Program-made: the position numbers and the translations under genes | Shown: positions 1 through 7,860 of the stretch, one piece after another | Position numbering within the stretch: the first letter of the stretch is position 1 | How the letters are laid out: every line of letters begins with the position of its first letter | Notes under the pieces: model-generated | The model's database searches: none | What the model was told of the DNA's origin: nothing | Seen by the model: only the letters and a program-made list of their open reading frames with translations | NCBI RefSeq assembly: GCF_014189505.1 | Contig: NZ_CP050301.1 | Span: 1,371,501-1,435,500, forward strand | Reading direction: 5' to 3' | DNA: 64,000 nucleotides | DNA from: Phyllobacterium sp. 628 | GTDB taxonomy: Bacteria > Pseudomonadota > Alphaproteobacteria > Rhizobiales > Rhizobiaceae

Positions 1-2
1 GA

Positions 3-503
3 ATCTACGGTTTAAAGCTTTTCGCTCACCAGCACGATATTATCTCCAGTAAAATACATTGGAGGTCATATTTACCTAATCTCTCGTTCGTGTTCCTCAC
101 AAGACGCGACCTCATTGGCCAAGCAATATCATGGGCACTGGCAGTTCAAACGGGCAAGTTTCGTTCAAATCAGGACGCTTTTGGCGAGCCGGATTACGAT
201 TCGGACCTTATAGAAGAGCTGCTGCTCGAAATTGTCAAAGAGAATGCAAGATGGCAACTGTATTTCGCTGCGGCCGGTATACAGCCCCTTAGTTTTGTTT
301 ACGAAGATGTGATCTCTGATCCGAAACAATCTTTGGCCAAGTTAGGCGCGTTGATGGGCTTAAATGAATCTCCTCTACCTACCCTATCGTCAGTGGTGAT
401 TTCGAAACAAAGATCAAAGTTAAATTGCTCGTGGAAAGAGCGATTTATTGCAGACCATCAAGATCGCGAGAAGCTGCATCGCCTCTGCGATTGCTATGCT
501 TAG
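3..503 (+). CDS. Stf0-family sulfotransferase, C-terminal part (gene starts before the window)
   Basis: The frame is open from the left edge to the TAG at 501-503, so the first possible start codons inside the window (for example GTG at 90) are internal. The segment FVFLTRRDLIGQAISW followed by a VQTGKF stretch matches the central core of Stf0 (LPS/trehalose or NodH-like) sulfotransferases, which move sulfate from PAPS to a sugar hydroxyl. The N-terminal PAPS-binding loop lies outside the window. The C-terminal part keeps the YED segment and a short helix typical of the family. Codon use and base composition look more AT-rich than the genes to the right, which hints at horizontal transfer, as is common for surface-sugar modification genes. 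The acceptor sugar cannot be inferred. Confidence 0.8.
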   Translation: MYGLKLFAHQHDIISSKIHWRSYLPNLSFVFLTRRDLIGQAISWALAVQTGKFRSNQDAFGEPDYDSDLIEELLLEIVKENARWQLYFAAAGIQPLSFVYEDVISDPKQSLAKLGALMGLNESPLPTLSSVVISKQRSKLNCSWKERFIADHQDREKLHRLCDCYA

Positions 504-744
504 CGTGAAGAGGAGGAAATCAGTTAACTTGGTTTTTCGTATCTGATAGTTTCCTGAGCAACAGTTTTCAAAGAATTCATCTATAGCTCAATGAAAAGCC
601 AAGCAAATTCCATCGAACCTGGGGCATTTGAAGGTGGAATTGGCGGCCAATCAATCGATCTAAAATGACAAGCACTTGCTACTGAAGCCGTCTATAATTA
701 CACAGGCAGTTCGATTGCTGCGATTTTGGGGTAGCCGGCGTACC

Positions 745-1590
745 ATGACGTATCTGGGTAAAAGACAACTTGCTACGGCACTGGCATGCGCCGGTCTTGT
801 TGCGGGCTGTTTCAGCGGCGCTCTGGCGGCTGATAAGGACCCAGTTGCCAGTGACGGTAAGCCGGTCAATCCAGCTCGTTGGATCGTCACGCTGGGTGCC
901 AGTGTCGAATATGGCAGCAAGTTCGAAGGCGCACGCTTCAACGGATTTGGCTTCATGCCTTCCTTTGACATTCGTCGCGGCGATGAGCCGGAGGGCATGA
1001 GCGCGCCCGATGATAATATCGATTATACGCTTTTTACCCTTGGCGGGGTGGAATTGGGGCCCGTTGTTGGATTGCGCTCTGGTCGCAGTCATTCTGATGA
1101 CAAGGCTTTTGTCGGGCTCCATCGCGTCTCGTTTACAGTCGACGGTGGTGTGTTTGCGCAATACTGGCCGATAGAAGATCGTTTGCGTGTGCGCGCCGAA
1201 ATCAGACAAGCCTTCAAGGACAGAGGCGGATTGGTCGCGGATCTGTCAGCGGATGTTTTCCAGCGCTATAACAGTTTTCTGTTCTCGGTGGGTCCGCGTC
1301 TCTCGATTGCTGACCAAACCTATATGAAGAACGCCTTTGGCGTGAGCGAGGCGGAAGCCCAGGCCAACCATCGTGTTGAAGCCTACAGCCCCGGTGGGGG
1401 CATCAAGTCGTATGGCGTTGTGGCAGCTACTACCTATACGTTCTCGAATGCGTGGAGTGTTCAAGTTTTCGGCAGATATGATCGCCTCGCAGGCGATGCA
1501 GCGGAAAGCCCGATTGTGCCGCGACTTGGTTCCAAGAATCAAACGGCGGTCGGCGTTACCTGGAACTATTCATTCGGTATTGGCCACTGA
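745..1590 (+). CDS. MipA/OmpV family outer-membrane protein
   Basis: The 281-residue product has a Sec signal peptide with a likely cut after SGALA, followed by a beta-rich domain with glycine/tyrosine-rich strands and a C-terminal YSFGI segment, as in MipA/OmpV proteins. These are outer-membrane beta barrels; MipA scaffolds peptidoglycan enzymes in E. coli, but most rhizobial members have no proven role. I chose the ATG at 745 because the longer frame begins with an unconvincing TTG at 676 and would add residues ahead of the signal peptide. A VAGC string in the signal region resembles a lipobox, but the downstream ALA|AD site fits signal peptidase I better. The gene stands alone; a perfect 9-bp hairpin follows the stop. 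Confidence 0.85.
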   Translation: MTYLGKRQLATALACAGLVAGCFSGALAADKDPVASDGKPVNPARWIVTLGASVEYGSKFEGARFNGFGFMPSFDIRRGDEPEGMSAPDDNIDYTLFTLGGVELGPVVGLRSGRSHSDDKAFVGLHRVSFTVDGGVFAQYWPIEDRLRVRAEIRQAFKDRGGLVADLSADVFQRYNSFLFSVGPRLSIADQTYMKNAFGVSEAEAQANHRVEAYSPGGGIKSYGVVAATTYTFSNAWSVQVFGRYDRLAGDAAESPIVPRLGSKNQTAVGVTWNYSFGIGH

Positions 1591-1612
1591 AGCAGGCCAG
1601 CCTTGGCCTGCT
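1591..1612 (+). terminator. Hairpin after the MipA gene
   Basis: AGCAGGCCA (1591-1599) pairs perfectly with TGGCCTGCT (1604-1612) around a 4-base loop, starting one base after the stop codon. There is no run of T downstream, so it may be a weak terminator or a 3' mRNA stabilising hairpin. Confidence 0.45.
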
Positions 1613-1866
1613 ATAACAATCAAACATATGCTAGACGCTCAAGCATTAGTTGCAAGCCTGCCACGCGACACGGTGGATGTCGGAGCGTGCAATACCAAGA
1701 TCAGCAAGATTGCGATCGGAGCACAGCCGAAGTTCGTGCAGGTTCTGACGATACTGGCGCCATTTCTGGATGCGATTGCGGAGTTTCATCTGGTATTCCC
1801 CTTATTTTTGATAAACCTCCCAGGGAAATAGTGATGCCTATTCAAACGATTGGAAATTGCTAATGT
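1613..1866. other. Intergenic DNA with no recognised gene
   Basis: Between the hairpin after the MipA gene and the paired TGC-N3-GCA sites I see no credible gene. Short open frames exist on both strands, but they lack ribosome-binding sites and recognisable protein features. Confidence 0.5.
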
Positions 1867-1897
1867 TGCATGGCAGCATTGACTATGTTGCATAGCA
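1867..1897. promoter_or_regulatory. Paired TGC-N3-GCA sites (PhaR-like operator) upstream of the amidase
   Basis: TGCATGGCA (1867-1875) and TGCATAGCA (1889-1897) repeat with 22-bp spacing, about two helical turns, within near-identical flanks (ATGTTGCATRGCAGCATT). Operators described for the polyhydroxyalkanoate regulator PhaR in Paracoccus and Rhodobacter contain CTGC-N3/4-GCAG. Similar pairs occur at 5635/5657 and 48795/48814. Assignment to PhaR is inference. Confidence 0.45.
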
Positions 1898-1980
1898 GCA
1901 TTTTTGCTCCCGGAAACTCTTTTGATTTCCTGGCATATGCAGTGATAGACAATATCTGCGATATAAAGGGGAGGACGCGT

Positions 1981-3276
1981 TTGTCTCAATCAGCTGTTTC
2001 TGCGCGCGACCGGCTTGAGCAAAGTCTGCAGCGTCTTTCCCAAGAAGACGGTCGAGCATTTGTCCGACTCTATCCCGAGACGGCACGCAAAGAAGCTGAT
2101 GCAGCGGACGAACGCGCACGAACGGGGAAAAGCCTTGGGTTGTTGGATGGCAAAATCGTCTCCATCAAGGATTTATTCGATGTGGCGGGTGAGCCTACAT
2201 TGGCCGGCTCGGTTATGCGCCGGAATGCGCCGCCCGCCACAGCGGACGCGGTGATTGTCCAGCGCTTACGTGATGCCGGTGCTGTTATCTCCGGTAAAAC
2301 GATCATGACTGAATTTGCCTTCACCGCAGTTGGGCTAAATCCACACTATCCGGTTGCCGGAAACGCGGTTGATGCAAAAAATGTGGCAGGCGGGTCATCC
2401 ATTGGTGCGGGCATTTCCGTGGCGGATGGCACGAGCGAAATCTCCATTGGGTCGGATACGGGTGGCTCCATCCGCATTCCTGCCGCGCTTAACGGCGTTG
2501 TCGGGTTCAAGCCAACCGCAAGCCGAATACCGTTGCAGGGCGCGTTTCCATTGTCCCCGACGCTTGATTCAATTGGTCCCTTGGCTCGATCGGTCGCAGA
2601 TTGTGCATCTGCCGATGCCATTATGGCCGGGGAGCAGCCGTTGGCGCTCCAGCCTCTATCGCTGACGGGGCTGCGTATCGGCGTTCCACAGGGCCATGTG
2701 CTCGACGCGCTGGAACCAGCCATAGCAAAGGCATTGGAAAGCAGTCTGCAGGCGTGCCAGAAGGCAGGCGCTGTTCTGGTCGAATGTTCGCTTGACGGTT
2801 TGATCCATGAAATGGCCGATGCCACTGCCGCCGGCTCTATTGCCGGGATCGAAGGCAGCCGCGTCCACGCGGATTGGTTGAATGATAGCAATCTCAATGT
2901 CGATCAACGTGTTCAACGGCCATTGTTGCGGCGTCTGGCGGTTTCCGAGGCGGCCTATATTGACGTCATTCAAAAGCGGCGGGCTCTTGTGCTCAAGATG
3001 GATCAGTTCATTGCGTCCTATGATTTTTTAGCCATGCCGGCGACGCCCATTACGGCGCCCCTGATTGCCTCGGTGGTTGAGAGCGACGAATTCTACAAGC
3101 AAACGGAAGGGCTGCTTTTGCGCAATACCCAAATTGCCAACCAGTTCGACCTGACAGCGATCAGTCTACCCATGCCTGATCTGGCGATGCCGGGAGGATT
3201 GATGCTGTTGGCACGCCATGGAGCCGATCGCCGTCTTTTGGCGATGGCACTCTCGGTGGAGCGATTGCTCTCATAA
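1981..3276 (+). CDS. Amidase (amidase signature family)
   Basis: This 431-residue amidase-signature enzyme hydrolyses an amide to acid and ammonia or amine. The Ser-cisSer-Lys triad is complete: Lys63 in SIKDLFDV, cis-Ser139 in AGGSS and nucleophile Ser163 in DTGGS. The two serines are 24 residues apart, as in fatty-acid amide hydrolase. I chose the TTG at 1981 because GGGGAGG sits six bases upstream and the family homology begins there; the frame extending back to 1870 would add an unlikely leader. The substrate is unknown; the family covers allophanate, malonamide, indoleacetamide and aryl amides. Sites resembling PhaR operators lie about 85 bp upstream. The gene appears monocistronic, with 146 bp to the next gene. 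Confidence 0.85.
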   Translation: MSQSAVSARDRLEQSLQRLSQEDGRAFVRLYPETARKEADAADERARTGKSLGLLDGKIVSIKDLFDVAGEPTLAGSVMRRNAPPATADAVIVQRLRDAGAVISGKTIMTEFAFTAVGLNPHYPVAGNAVDAKNVAGGSSIGAGISVADGTSEISIGSDTGGSIRIPAALNGVVGFKPTASRIPLQGAFPLSPTLDSIGPLARSVADCASADAIMAGEQPLALQPLSLTGLRIGVPQGHVLDALEPAIAKALESSLQACQKAGAVLVECSLDGLIHEMADATAAGSIAGIEGSRVHADWLNDSNLNVDQRVQRPLLRRLAVSEAAYIDVIQKRRALVLKMDQFIASYDFLAMPATPITAPLIASVVESDEFYKQTEGLLLRNTQIANQFDLTAISLPMPDLAMPGGLMLLARHGADRRLLAMALSVERLLS

Positions 3277-3422
3277 TTGATAAAGAGTTTATTTTGGTAG
3301 AAGCGGAATTAGCGCTCGCAATTTTCGGCAATCTCGTCAGGATGCGCGTCGATTGAGTTCAAACAAGGCTGGTTCCACTGTGTATCGAGGCAACCGGCTC
3401 ACAAAATACGAAAGCTGTCCCA

Positions 3423-3734
3423 GTGATCCGCCATTGTGTTTTCATTCGCTTTCGCGAAGAGGCCAGCGCCTCGGATCGGCAAGCAATTTACAGTGACCTT
3501 GATGCTTTGTGCACAAAACTTGCAGGTGTTCTGGCCTTTCGGGCCGGTTCCAATGTGAGCCCGGAAATTGGCATGGATAAAGGTTTTTCTGACGGCTTCA
3601 TTATCGATTTTTCGGATGCCGGGGCCCGCGATGCCTATCTCGTTGACGACAGACATCAAGCTCTTGGCTCGCGCATTGTCGCGTCTGCCGTGGGTGGCGT
3701 TGACGGTGTGTTTGTTTTTGATCTGGATATGTGA
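3423..3734 (+). CDS. Dabb (stress-responsive A/B barrel) domain protein
   Basis: The 103-residue protein starts with GTG and reads MIRHCVFIRFR at its N-terminus, then ends in a D-x-Y-L-x-D-x-x-H-Q segment. Both are hallmarks of the Dabb ferredoxin-like fold, which forms dimeric barrels. Proteins of this family include stress-induced plant proteins and some small enzymes; the biochemical role here is unknown. It overlaps the downstream glycerate 2-kinase gene by four bases (GTGA at 3731-3734), so the two are probably translationally coupled and co-expressed. Confidence 0.8.
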   Translation: MIRHCVFIRFREEASASDRQAIYSDLDALCTKLAGVLAFRAGSNVSPEIGMDKGFSDGFIIDFSDAGARDAYLVDDRHQALGSRIVASAVGGVDGVFVFDLDM

Positions 3735-4996
3735 CGCGAATGCAGGACAGGGAATTTTTTATAAAGCTTTTTGAAGCGGCTGTTGAGGCTGCTGATCCGG
3801 AACGTACCATCGCCGCACATTTACCACCCAAGCCCAAGGGCCGGACGATTGTCATTGGTGCGGGGAAGGGCTCAGCGCAGATGGCGCGGGCATTTGAAAA
3901 AGCCTGGGACGGGCCAATTGAAGGCGTTGTCGTCACGCGCTACGGGTTTGGCGCGCCCTGCGAACGCATTGAAATTATCGAAGCCTCACATCCGGTGCCG
4001 GATGCTGCAGGCCTTGTCGCGTCCAAACGGCTGCTGGAAACCGTTGCCGGACTGACGGCAGATGATTTGGTTATTGCGCTGATTTCCGGTGGCGGCTCGG
4101 CCTTGCTGCCATCCCCGCCGGAATGCATGACACTCGAAGACGAGATCGCCGTCAACAAAACGCTGCTGGCATCAGGGGCGCCGATTTCCGCTATGAATGC
4201 GGTGCGCAAGCACCTCTCTACCATCAAGGGTGGGCGTCTCGCGGCTGCGGCGCATCCCGCCCGCGTATTTTCACTGATCGTTTCAGACATTCCCGGCGAT
4301 AATCCAGCTTTTGTCGCTTCCGGTCCGACCGTCACCGATGAGACCACGCGGGAAGATGCATTGCGGATTGTCGAACGTTACAATCTCGCTCTGCCGCCTG
4401 CTGCCCTGAAACATCTTCAATCGGCCAATGCCGATGCTCCCAAGCCCTCCGATCCAGAATTCGCGGCGCATGAGCATTATGTCATCGCCTCGGCAGCAGT
4501 ATCGCTGGAGGCGTCTGCAAGGGTAGCTCGCGATCTTGGTATTGACGCTGTAATCCTTTCTGACGCGATTGAGGGCGAAGCGCGCGAAGTGGCGCATGTG
4601 CACGCTGCGCTTGCCAAGCAGGTGCTGACAAAGAACCAGCCTTTTACGAAGCCTGTTGTTATCCTCTCCGGCGGTGAAACGACCGTTACGGTGCGGGGCA
4701 AGGGCAAGGGCGGGCGCAACAGTGAGTTTCTGCTGTCGCTCGCTATAGATATCGATGGAGCCGATGGTATCACTGCTTTTGCCGCCGATACGGACGGTAT
4801 CGATGGTTCAGAAGACAATGCGGGCGCCTTTGCTGATAGCGGTACTATTTCGCGGCTGCTGGCAAAAGGGCTTGATGCTTCGGCTTATCTCAATAGCAAC
4901 GATGCCTGGTCCGCCTTCAATGCAATTGATGATCTCTTCGTGCCGGGACCGACAGGGACGAATGTCAATGATCTGAGAGCGATTCTTATCCGTTAG
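3731..4996 (+). CDS. gckA: Glycerate 2-kinase, MOFRL/GckA family
   Basis: The 421-residue product matches the DUF4147-MOFRL glycerate 2-kinase family (GckA/TtuD). The N-terminal domain carries GAGKGSAQMA near residue 39 and a glycine-rich ISGGGSALL phosphate loop. The C-terminal MOFRL domain carries LSGGETTVT, GRNSEFLLS and ADTDGIDG. The enzyme phosphorylates D-glycerate to 2-phosphoglycerate in the serine cycle or in glycerate/tartronate breakdown. The GTG start overlaps the Dabb stop; an internal ATG at 3740 is possible. No tartronate or serine-cycle genes flank it, so general glycerate salvage is the safest reading. Confidence 0.9.
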   Translation: MTRMQDREFFIKLFEAAVEAADPERTIAAHLPPKPKGRTIVIGAGKGSAQMARAFEKAWDGPIEGVVVTRYGFGAPCERIEIIEASHPVPDAAGLVASKRLLETVAGLTADDLVIALISGGGSALLPSPPECMTLEDEIAVNKTLLASGAPISAMNAVRKHLSTIKGGRLAAAAHPARVFSLIVSDIPGDNPAFVASGPTVTDETTREDALRIVERYNLALPPAALKHLQSANADAPKPSDPEFAAHEHYVIASAAVSLEASARVARDLGIDAVILSDAIEGEAREVAHVHAALAKQVLTKNQPFTKPVVILSGGETTVTVRGKGKGGRNSEFLLSLAIDIDGADGITAFAADTDGIDGSEDNAGAFADSGTISRLLAKGLDASAYLNSNDAWSAFNAIDDLFVPGPTGTNVNDLRAILIR

Positions 4997-5142
4997 AGAA
5001 TGGCCACGGCCGTCGCATAAGAGTTTGTATAAATCGGACAGCACTCCTATGTGACGTCTAATCGCCATGATTGGGTGGTCAATCCAGCGCGATTGTCTTA
5101 AGTGTCGCTTGGGCGGTTCTCACGCAAACGAAGGAATGTTGA

Positions 5143-5337
5143 ATGCGCATTGCATTACCATTGGCTGTCTTGTCTCTTACGGTCCTTGCGGCCTGCACGA
5201 GTGGATCAAAATCGGAAACCGGGACGTCTTTCGCAGCGAAGGACACGCATTTTGTGCCTCCGCCCAAGTCTTTGACTCAGAAGGCCACGCCTTCGAAGGT
5301 CCCGGAAACGCCGGGTGCCCAAAACGCCGTGCAATAA
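5143..5337 (+). CDS. Small lipoprotein
   Basis: The 64-residue product has a hydrophobic signal segment ending in a classical LAAC lipobox with Cys18, so it should be lipidated and membrane anchored. The mature part is polar and proline/threonine rich with no recognisable domain, reminiscent of short entericidin-like or peptidoglycan-associated rhizobial lipoproteins. A GGAATGTT segment precedes the ATG. An intrinsic terminator (5381-5421) follows 43 bp after the stop, so the gene is likely a monocistronic transcript. Function unknown. Confidence 0.75.
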   Translation: MRIALPLAVLSLTVLAACTSGSKSETGTSFAAKDTHFVPPPKSLTQKATPSKVPETPGAQNAVQ

Positions 5338-5380
5338 GGTTTTGGCCTGAGCAAAACACAGACGTTATTCGGGTTTTAGA

Positions 5381-5421
5381 ACACCGCCTCAAGCACACTG
5401 CTTCGGGCGGTGTTTTTGTTT
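5381..5421 (+). terminator. Rho-independent terminator after the small lipoprotein
   Basis: ACACCGCC (5381-5388) pairs with GGCGGTGT (5406-5413) and is followed by TTTTGTTT. Short A runs on the other side could let it act weakly in both directions. Confidence 0.75.
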
Positions 5422-5464
5422 CTATGGATGGCTGAGATTTTAAAATGATCTTTGGGGAGGTCCA

Positions 5465-5600
5465 GAAACAACAAAACCCAGCGCGGGAGGAGGTGCGCTG
5501 GGCTTCGTTGGTTATGGAAGGCCTTCTGGGAGGAGAAGAGGCCGACCGTTTCGACAGAGCCGGGAGGAGGTGACGCTGTCGAAAATTCCTGATGTCAGAA
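5465..5600 (-). ncRNA. Predicted small RNA with three CCUCCUCCC-loop hairpins (alpha-r14-like)
   Basis: Read on the minus strand, three hairpins follow one another. TTTCGACAG/CTGTCGAAA (5549-5557 with 5576-5584) is a perfect 9-bp stem. GGCCT/AGGCC (5520-5524 with 5539-5543) is a shorter one. CCCAGCGC/GCGCTGGG (5477-5484 with 5495-5502) is followed by a U-rich tail (5476 down to 5465). Every loop displays CUCCUCCC; loops one and three show CCUCCUCCC. Multiple anti-Shine-Dalgarno loops ending in a terminator hairpin are the hallmark of the rhizobial alpha-r14 sRNAs. The transcript probably starts between about 5590 and 5630. TGC-N3-GCA pairs lie just upstream (5635-5665). No protein-coding frame explains the segment. 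Confidence 0.7.
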
Positions 5601-5634
5601 TAACTCCATTGGAATGATTTAATACAGATAATAT

Positions 5635-5665
5635 TGCATAGCAGCAATGCGTCTGGTGCAATGCA
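5635..5665. promoter_or_regulatory. Paired TGC-N3-GCA sites upstream of the predicted sRNA
   Basis: TGCATAGCA (5635-5643) and TGCAATGCA (5657-5665) are 22 bp apart, the same spacing as the pair at 1867/1889. They lie upstream of the minus-strand sRNA and about 140 bp upstream of the plus-strand gene at 5806, so either could be the target. PhaR is the likeliest regulator by motif shape only. Confidence 0.45.
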
Positions 5666-5805
5666 GCATAAATGACGTGCTGATCAAGCGACCATCACGC
5701 CTTCTTGACCGTCGTTTGGGAACTTCTGCCGTCTTCTGCTCGTTAATAATGCGTAAAGAGCCATGACAAAACACGTTGTGCTCTGGAAATCGCGAGGCTG
5801 GAGAG

Positions 5806-6168
5806 ATGCTTAATCATAAAACATCTATGCCAATCGTTGTTATGGCGCTGGTTGCGTCTGCTTTTGCTGTCCCGTCTGCTGGTGCTTTCAGTATGAAAGG
5901 CCAGACTCTGGCTCAATCAGAAGATAGCGACGTCAACAACAGGAAATTTGAACAAGCCGCCATGCTGGATGCCAAGGCTTATCTCTGCGGCACGGATAGT
6001 GCTGCGAGCGAGTCGGCGATGAAAGCAGGAATGGCCGAGACGGGTTTGCCGGAAGATATTGCCGTGGAAGTAGTTTCAGACCTCGCTTCCGGCATTATCG
6101 ACAAGGCTATGAAGTCCGGATCGAAAGAAATATGCGGAAAACCACAGGTACAAATGTCGCGGTTTTAA
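5806..6168 (+). CDS. Secreted protein of unknown function
   Basis: The 120-residue product begins with a Sec signal peptide (hydrophobic run about residues 8-25, small-residue cut near SAGA). The mature region is about 95 residues with two cysteines (in LCGT and EICGK) that could form a disulfide in the periplasm. I recognise no domain. The ATG at 5806 has a good GGAGAG ribosome-binding site; a TTG thirty bases upstream in the same frame would push the signal peptide inward and is unlikely. It is followed by more than 300 bp of AT-rich DNA. Confidence 0.65.
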   Translation: MLNHKTSMPIVVMALVASAFAVPSAGAFSMKGQTLAQSEDSDVNNRKFEQAAMLDAKAYLCGTDSAASESAMKAGMAETGLPEDIAVEVVSDLASGIIDKAMKSGSKEICGKPQVQMSRF

Positions 6169-6505
6169 TCGGCTTTTCTCATAGTAAATAAAATACTTGA
6201 ATGCATTCATGGCGTTGTCGATAGGTCATTACATTTTTAAATAAATTTAACTTAAAGTAAGATGAAGAGCTACAACTTGTGATCGGTTTAGGGCTTTTCA
6301 AATTGTACATTTTACGACTAATGTTCAGCAGAAACTTTCACCATAATCAGTAAGAACAATTAACTAACGTGCCAAATATCCATCCGATGCATCGCGGAAT
6401 TTGTTGATCTTCCCGCAGGTGGCATGGATTTTTGTCTGTAATAGTGTGAAGATTTCAGTGAAAAGAAAAATAGTATTGCAGTTCGTGGGTTGTGGAGAGA
6501 ACAGC
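6169..6505. other. AT-rich intergenic region, no gene seen
   Basis: This stretch is clearly AT-richer than the rest of the window, with several A/T runs (around 6186-6200 and 6228-6262). It holds a perfect 12-bp palindrome, TGAATGCATTCA (6198-6209), which could be a regulator site. I see no open frame with a ribosome-binding site and no terminator. It probably contains the promoter for the small gene at 6506. Confidence 0.5.
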
Positions 6506-6715
6506 ATGAATAAAAGAGTTCAGACACTAAGAATATTGAAAGCAGAACTCTCAAAACTATGTGCTATTGCCGATGGTGAAGGTTTCGAAATGATCGCTTA
6601 TTTCATTGAGACTGCTATCCGCGAATCCGATGAGCAATTGTCACAGGAAACACGTGCGCTTGTTGGAATGGAATTGCATGCTGAAGTTGCCGGATTGCGC
6701 GTTCTCAAGAATTAG
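6506..6715 (+). CDS. Small hypothetical protein
   Basis: The 69-residue product starts at an ATG preceded by GGAGAG. The sequence is helical, with a basic N-terminus (MNKRVQTLRILKAEL) and an acidic middle (FIETAIRESDEQL). It lacks cysteines, membrane segments and any motif I recognise. Its size and helical character suit a small regulatory or adaptor protein, but nothing establishes a function. The longer in-frame extension back to 6401 has no plausible start signal. Confidence 0.55.
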   Translation: MNKRVQTLRILKAELSKLCAIADGEGFEMIAYFIETAIRESDEQLSQETRALVGMELHAEVAGLRVLKN

Positions 6716-6840
6716 CTGCCGATAATAAGTGCTGCTTATCGCGGACGACCTCTTCTCCATTGAACAGAACTTCAATTTTTGTGAATCATGAATCGGTTTT
6801 AGCGCATTGTACGCGAAGATCGGCAGCCTATATCTAGGCA

Positions 6841-7860
6841 ATGACCCCGCTTTCAGTTCTCGACCTTTCACCGATTCCCGTTGGCAGCAATGCCGCGCAA
6901 TCTCTCCGCAATTCGCTCGATTTGGCGCAGCATGCCGAACGCCTTGGCTATAATCGCCTCTGGCTGGCCGAGCACCACAATATGCGCGGTATTGCCAGCG
7001 CTGCGACAGCGGTAGTCATCGCTCACGTAGCGGCGGGAACCTCGACGATTCGCCTTGGCTCGGGTGGCATCATGCTGCCCAATCATGCGCCTTTGATGGT
7101 GGCCGAAGCTTTTGGAACGCTGGCTTCCCTCCACCCTGGACGTATCGATCTTGGTGTTGGCCGCGCGCCCGGAACTGATCAGATCACAGCGCATGCATTG
7201 CGCCGTAATCTTGAGCAGGATATCAACGGATTCCCGCAGGATGTGGTCGAGTTGATGGGCTATTTCCGCGAGCCGGAACCGGGGCAGAAGGTGCAGGCCG
7301 TACCCGGTGCAGGACTTGATGTGCCGATCTGGATATTGGGTTCGAGCCTGTTTGGTGCACAGCTCGCGGCGGCACTTGGCTTACCCTACGCTTTCGCCTC
7401 GCACTTCGCGCCAGCGGAAATGGAGCGGGCCGTCGACATTTACCGGGCTCGTTTTGAACCATCGGAACAATTAGCGAAGCCCTATGTCATGTTGGGGCTG
7501 AACGTCTTTGCTGCAGAAACAGACGCTGAAGCGCATCTGCTGAAAAGCTCGCAGCAACAGGCTTTCGTCAATCTGCGTACCGGCAATCCCGGACCATTGC
7601 CTGCGCCGCTTGAAGGCTATGAGGAAACGCTCGATCTGCATGCAAGGGCAATTCTGAAACAGTCATTGTCCTGCACGGTTGCCGGATCGCCTTCAACAGT
7701 GAAGGCGGGCGTCCAGGAGTTCATCCAGCGCACCGGCGCTGATGAGGTCATGGTGACGGGTCATATCTTCGATCACAAGGCGCGTATCCGCTCCTACGAG
7801 ATTCTGGCCGACGTCATGCTTGGTCAGAAACAGCCGGAGCCTGTCCGCGCCAACGCTTAG
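6841..7860 (+). CDS. LLM-class flavin-dependent oxidoreductase (MsnO8/YhbW type)
   Basis: The 339-residue protein is a bacterial-luciferase-like TIM-barrel flavoenzyme using FMNH2. The N-terminal [12 protein letters not shown] pattern, the [11 protein letters not shown] segment near residue 40, [16 protein letters not shown] and [11 protein letters not shown] are diagnostic of the MsnO8 subfamily. The substrate is unknown; members oxidise diverse small organics. The stop codon overlaps the stop of convergent ureG by four bases (TTAG at 7857-7860). No RNA gene or terminator separates them. Confidence 0.9.
   Translation: MTPLSVLDLSPIPVGSNAAQSLRNSLDLAQHAERLGYNRLWLAEHHNMRGIASAATAVVIAHVAAGTSTIRLGSGGIMLPNHAPLMVAEAFGTLASLHPGRIDLGVGRAPGTDQITAHALRRNLEQDINGFPQDVVELMGYFREPEPGQKVQAVPGAGLDVPIWILGSSLFGAQLAAALGLPYAFASHFAPAEMERAVDIYRARFEPSEQLAKPYVMLGLNVFAAETDAEAHLLKSSQQQAFVNLRTGNPGPLPAPLEGYEETLDLHARAILKQSLSCTVAGSPSTVKAGVQEFIQRTGADEVMVTGHIFDHKARIRSYEILADVMLGQKQPEPVRANA

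Noticed and set aside
1373..1831. Plus-strand frame of 152 residues overlapping the MipA gene end
   Set aside because: It lies mostly in another frame of the MipA gene and its hairpin, with no ribosome site or protein features.
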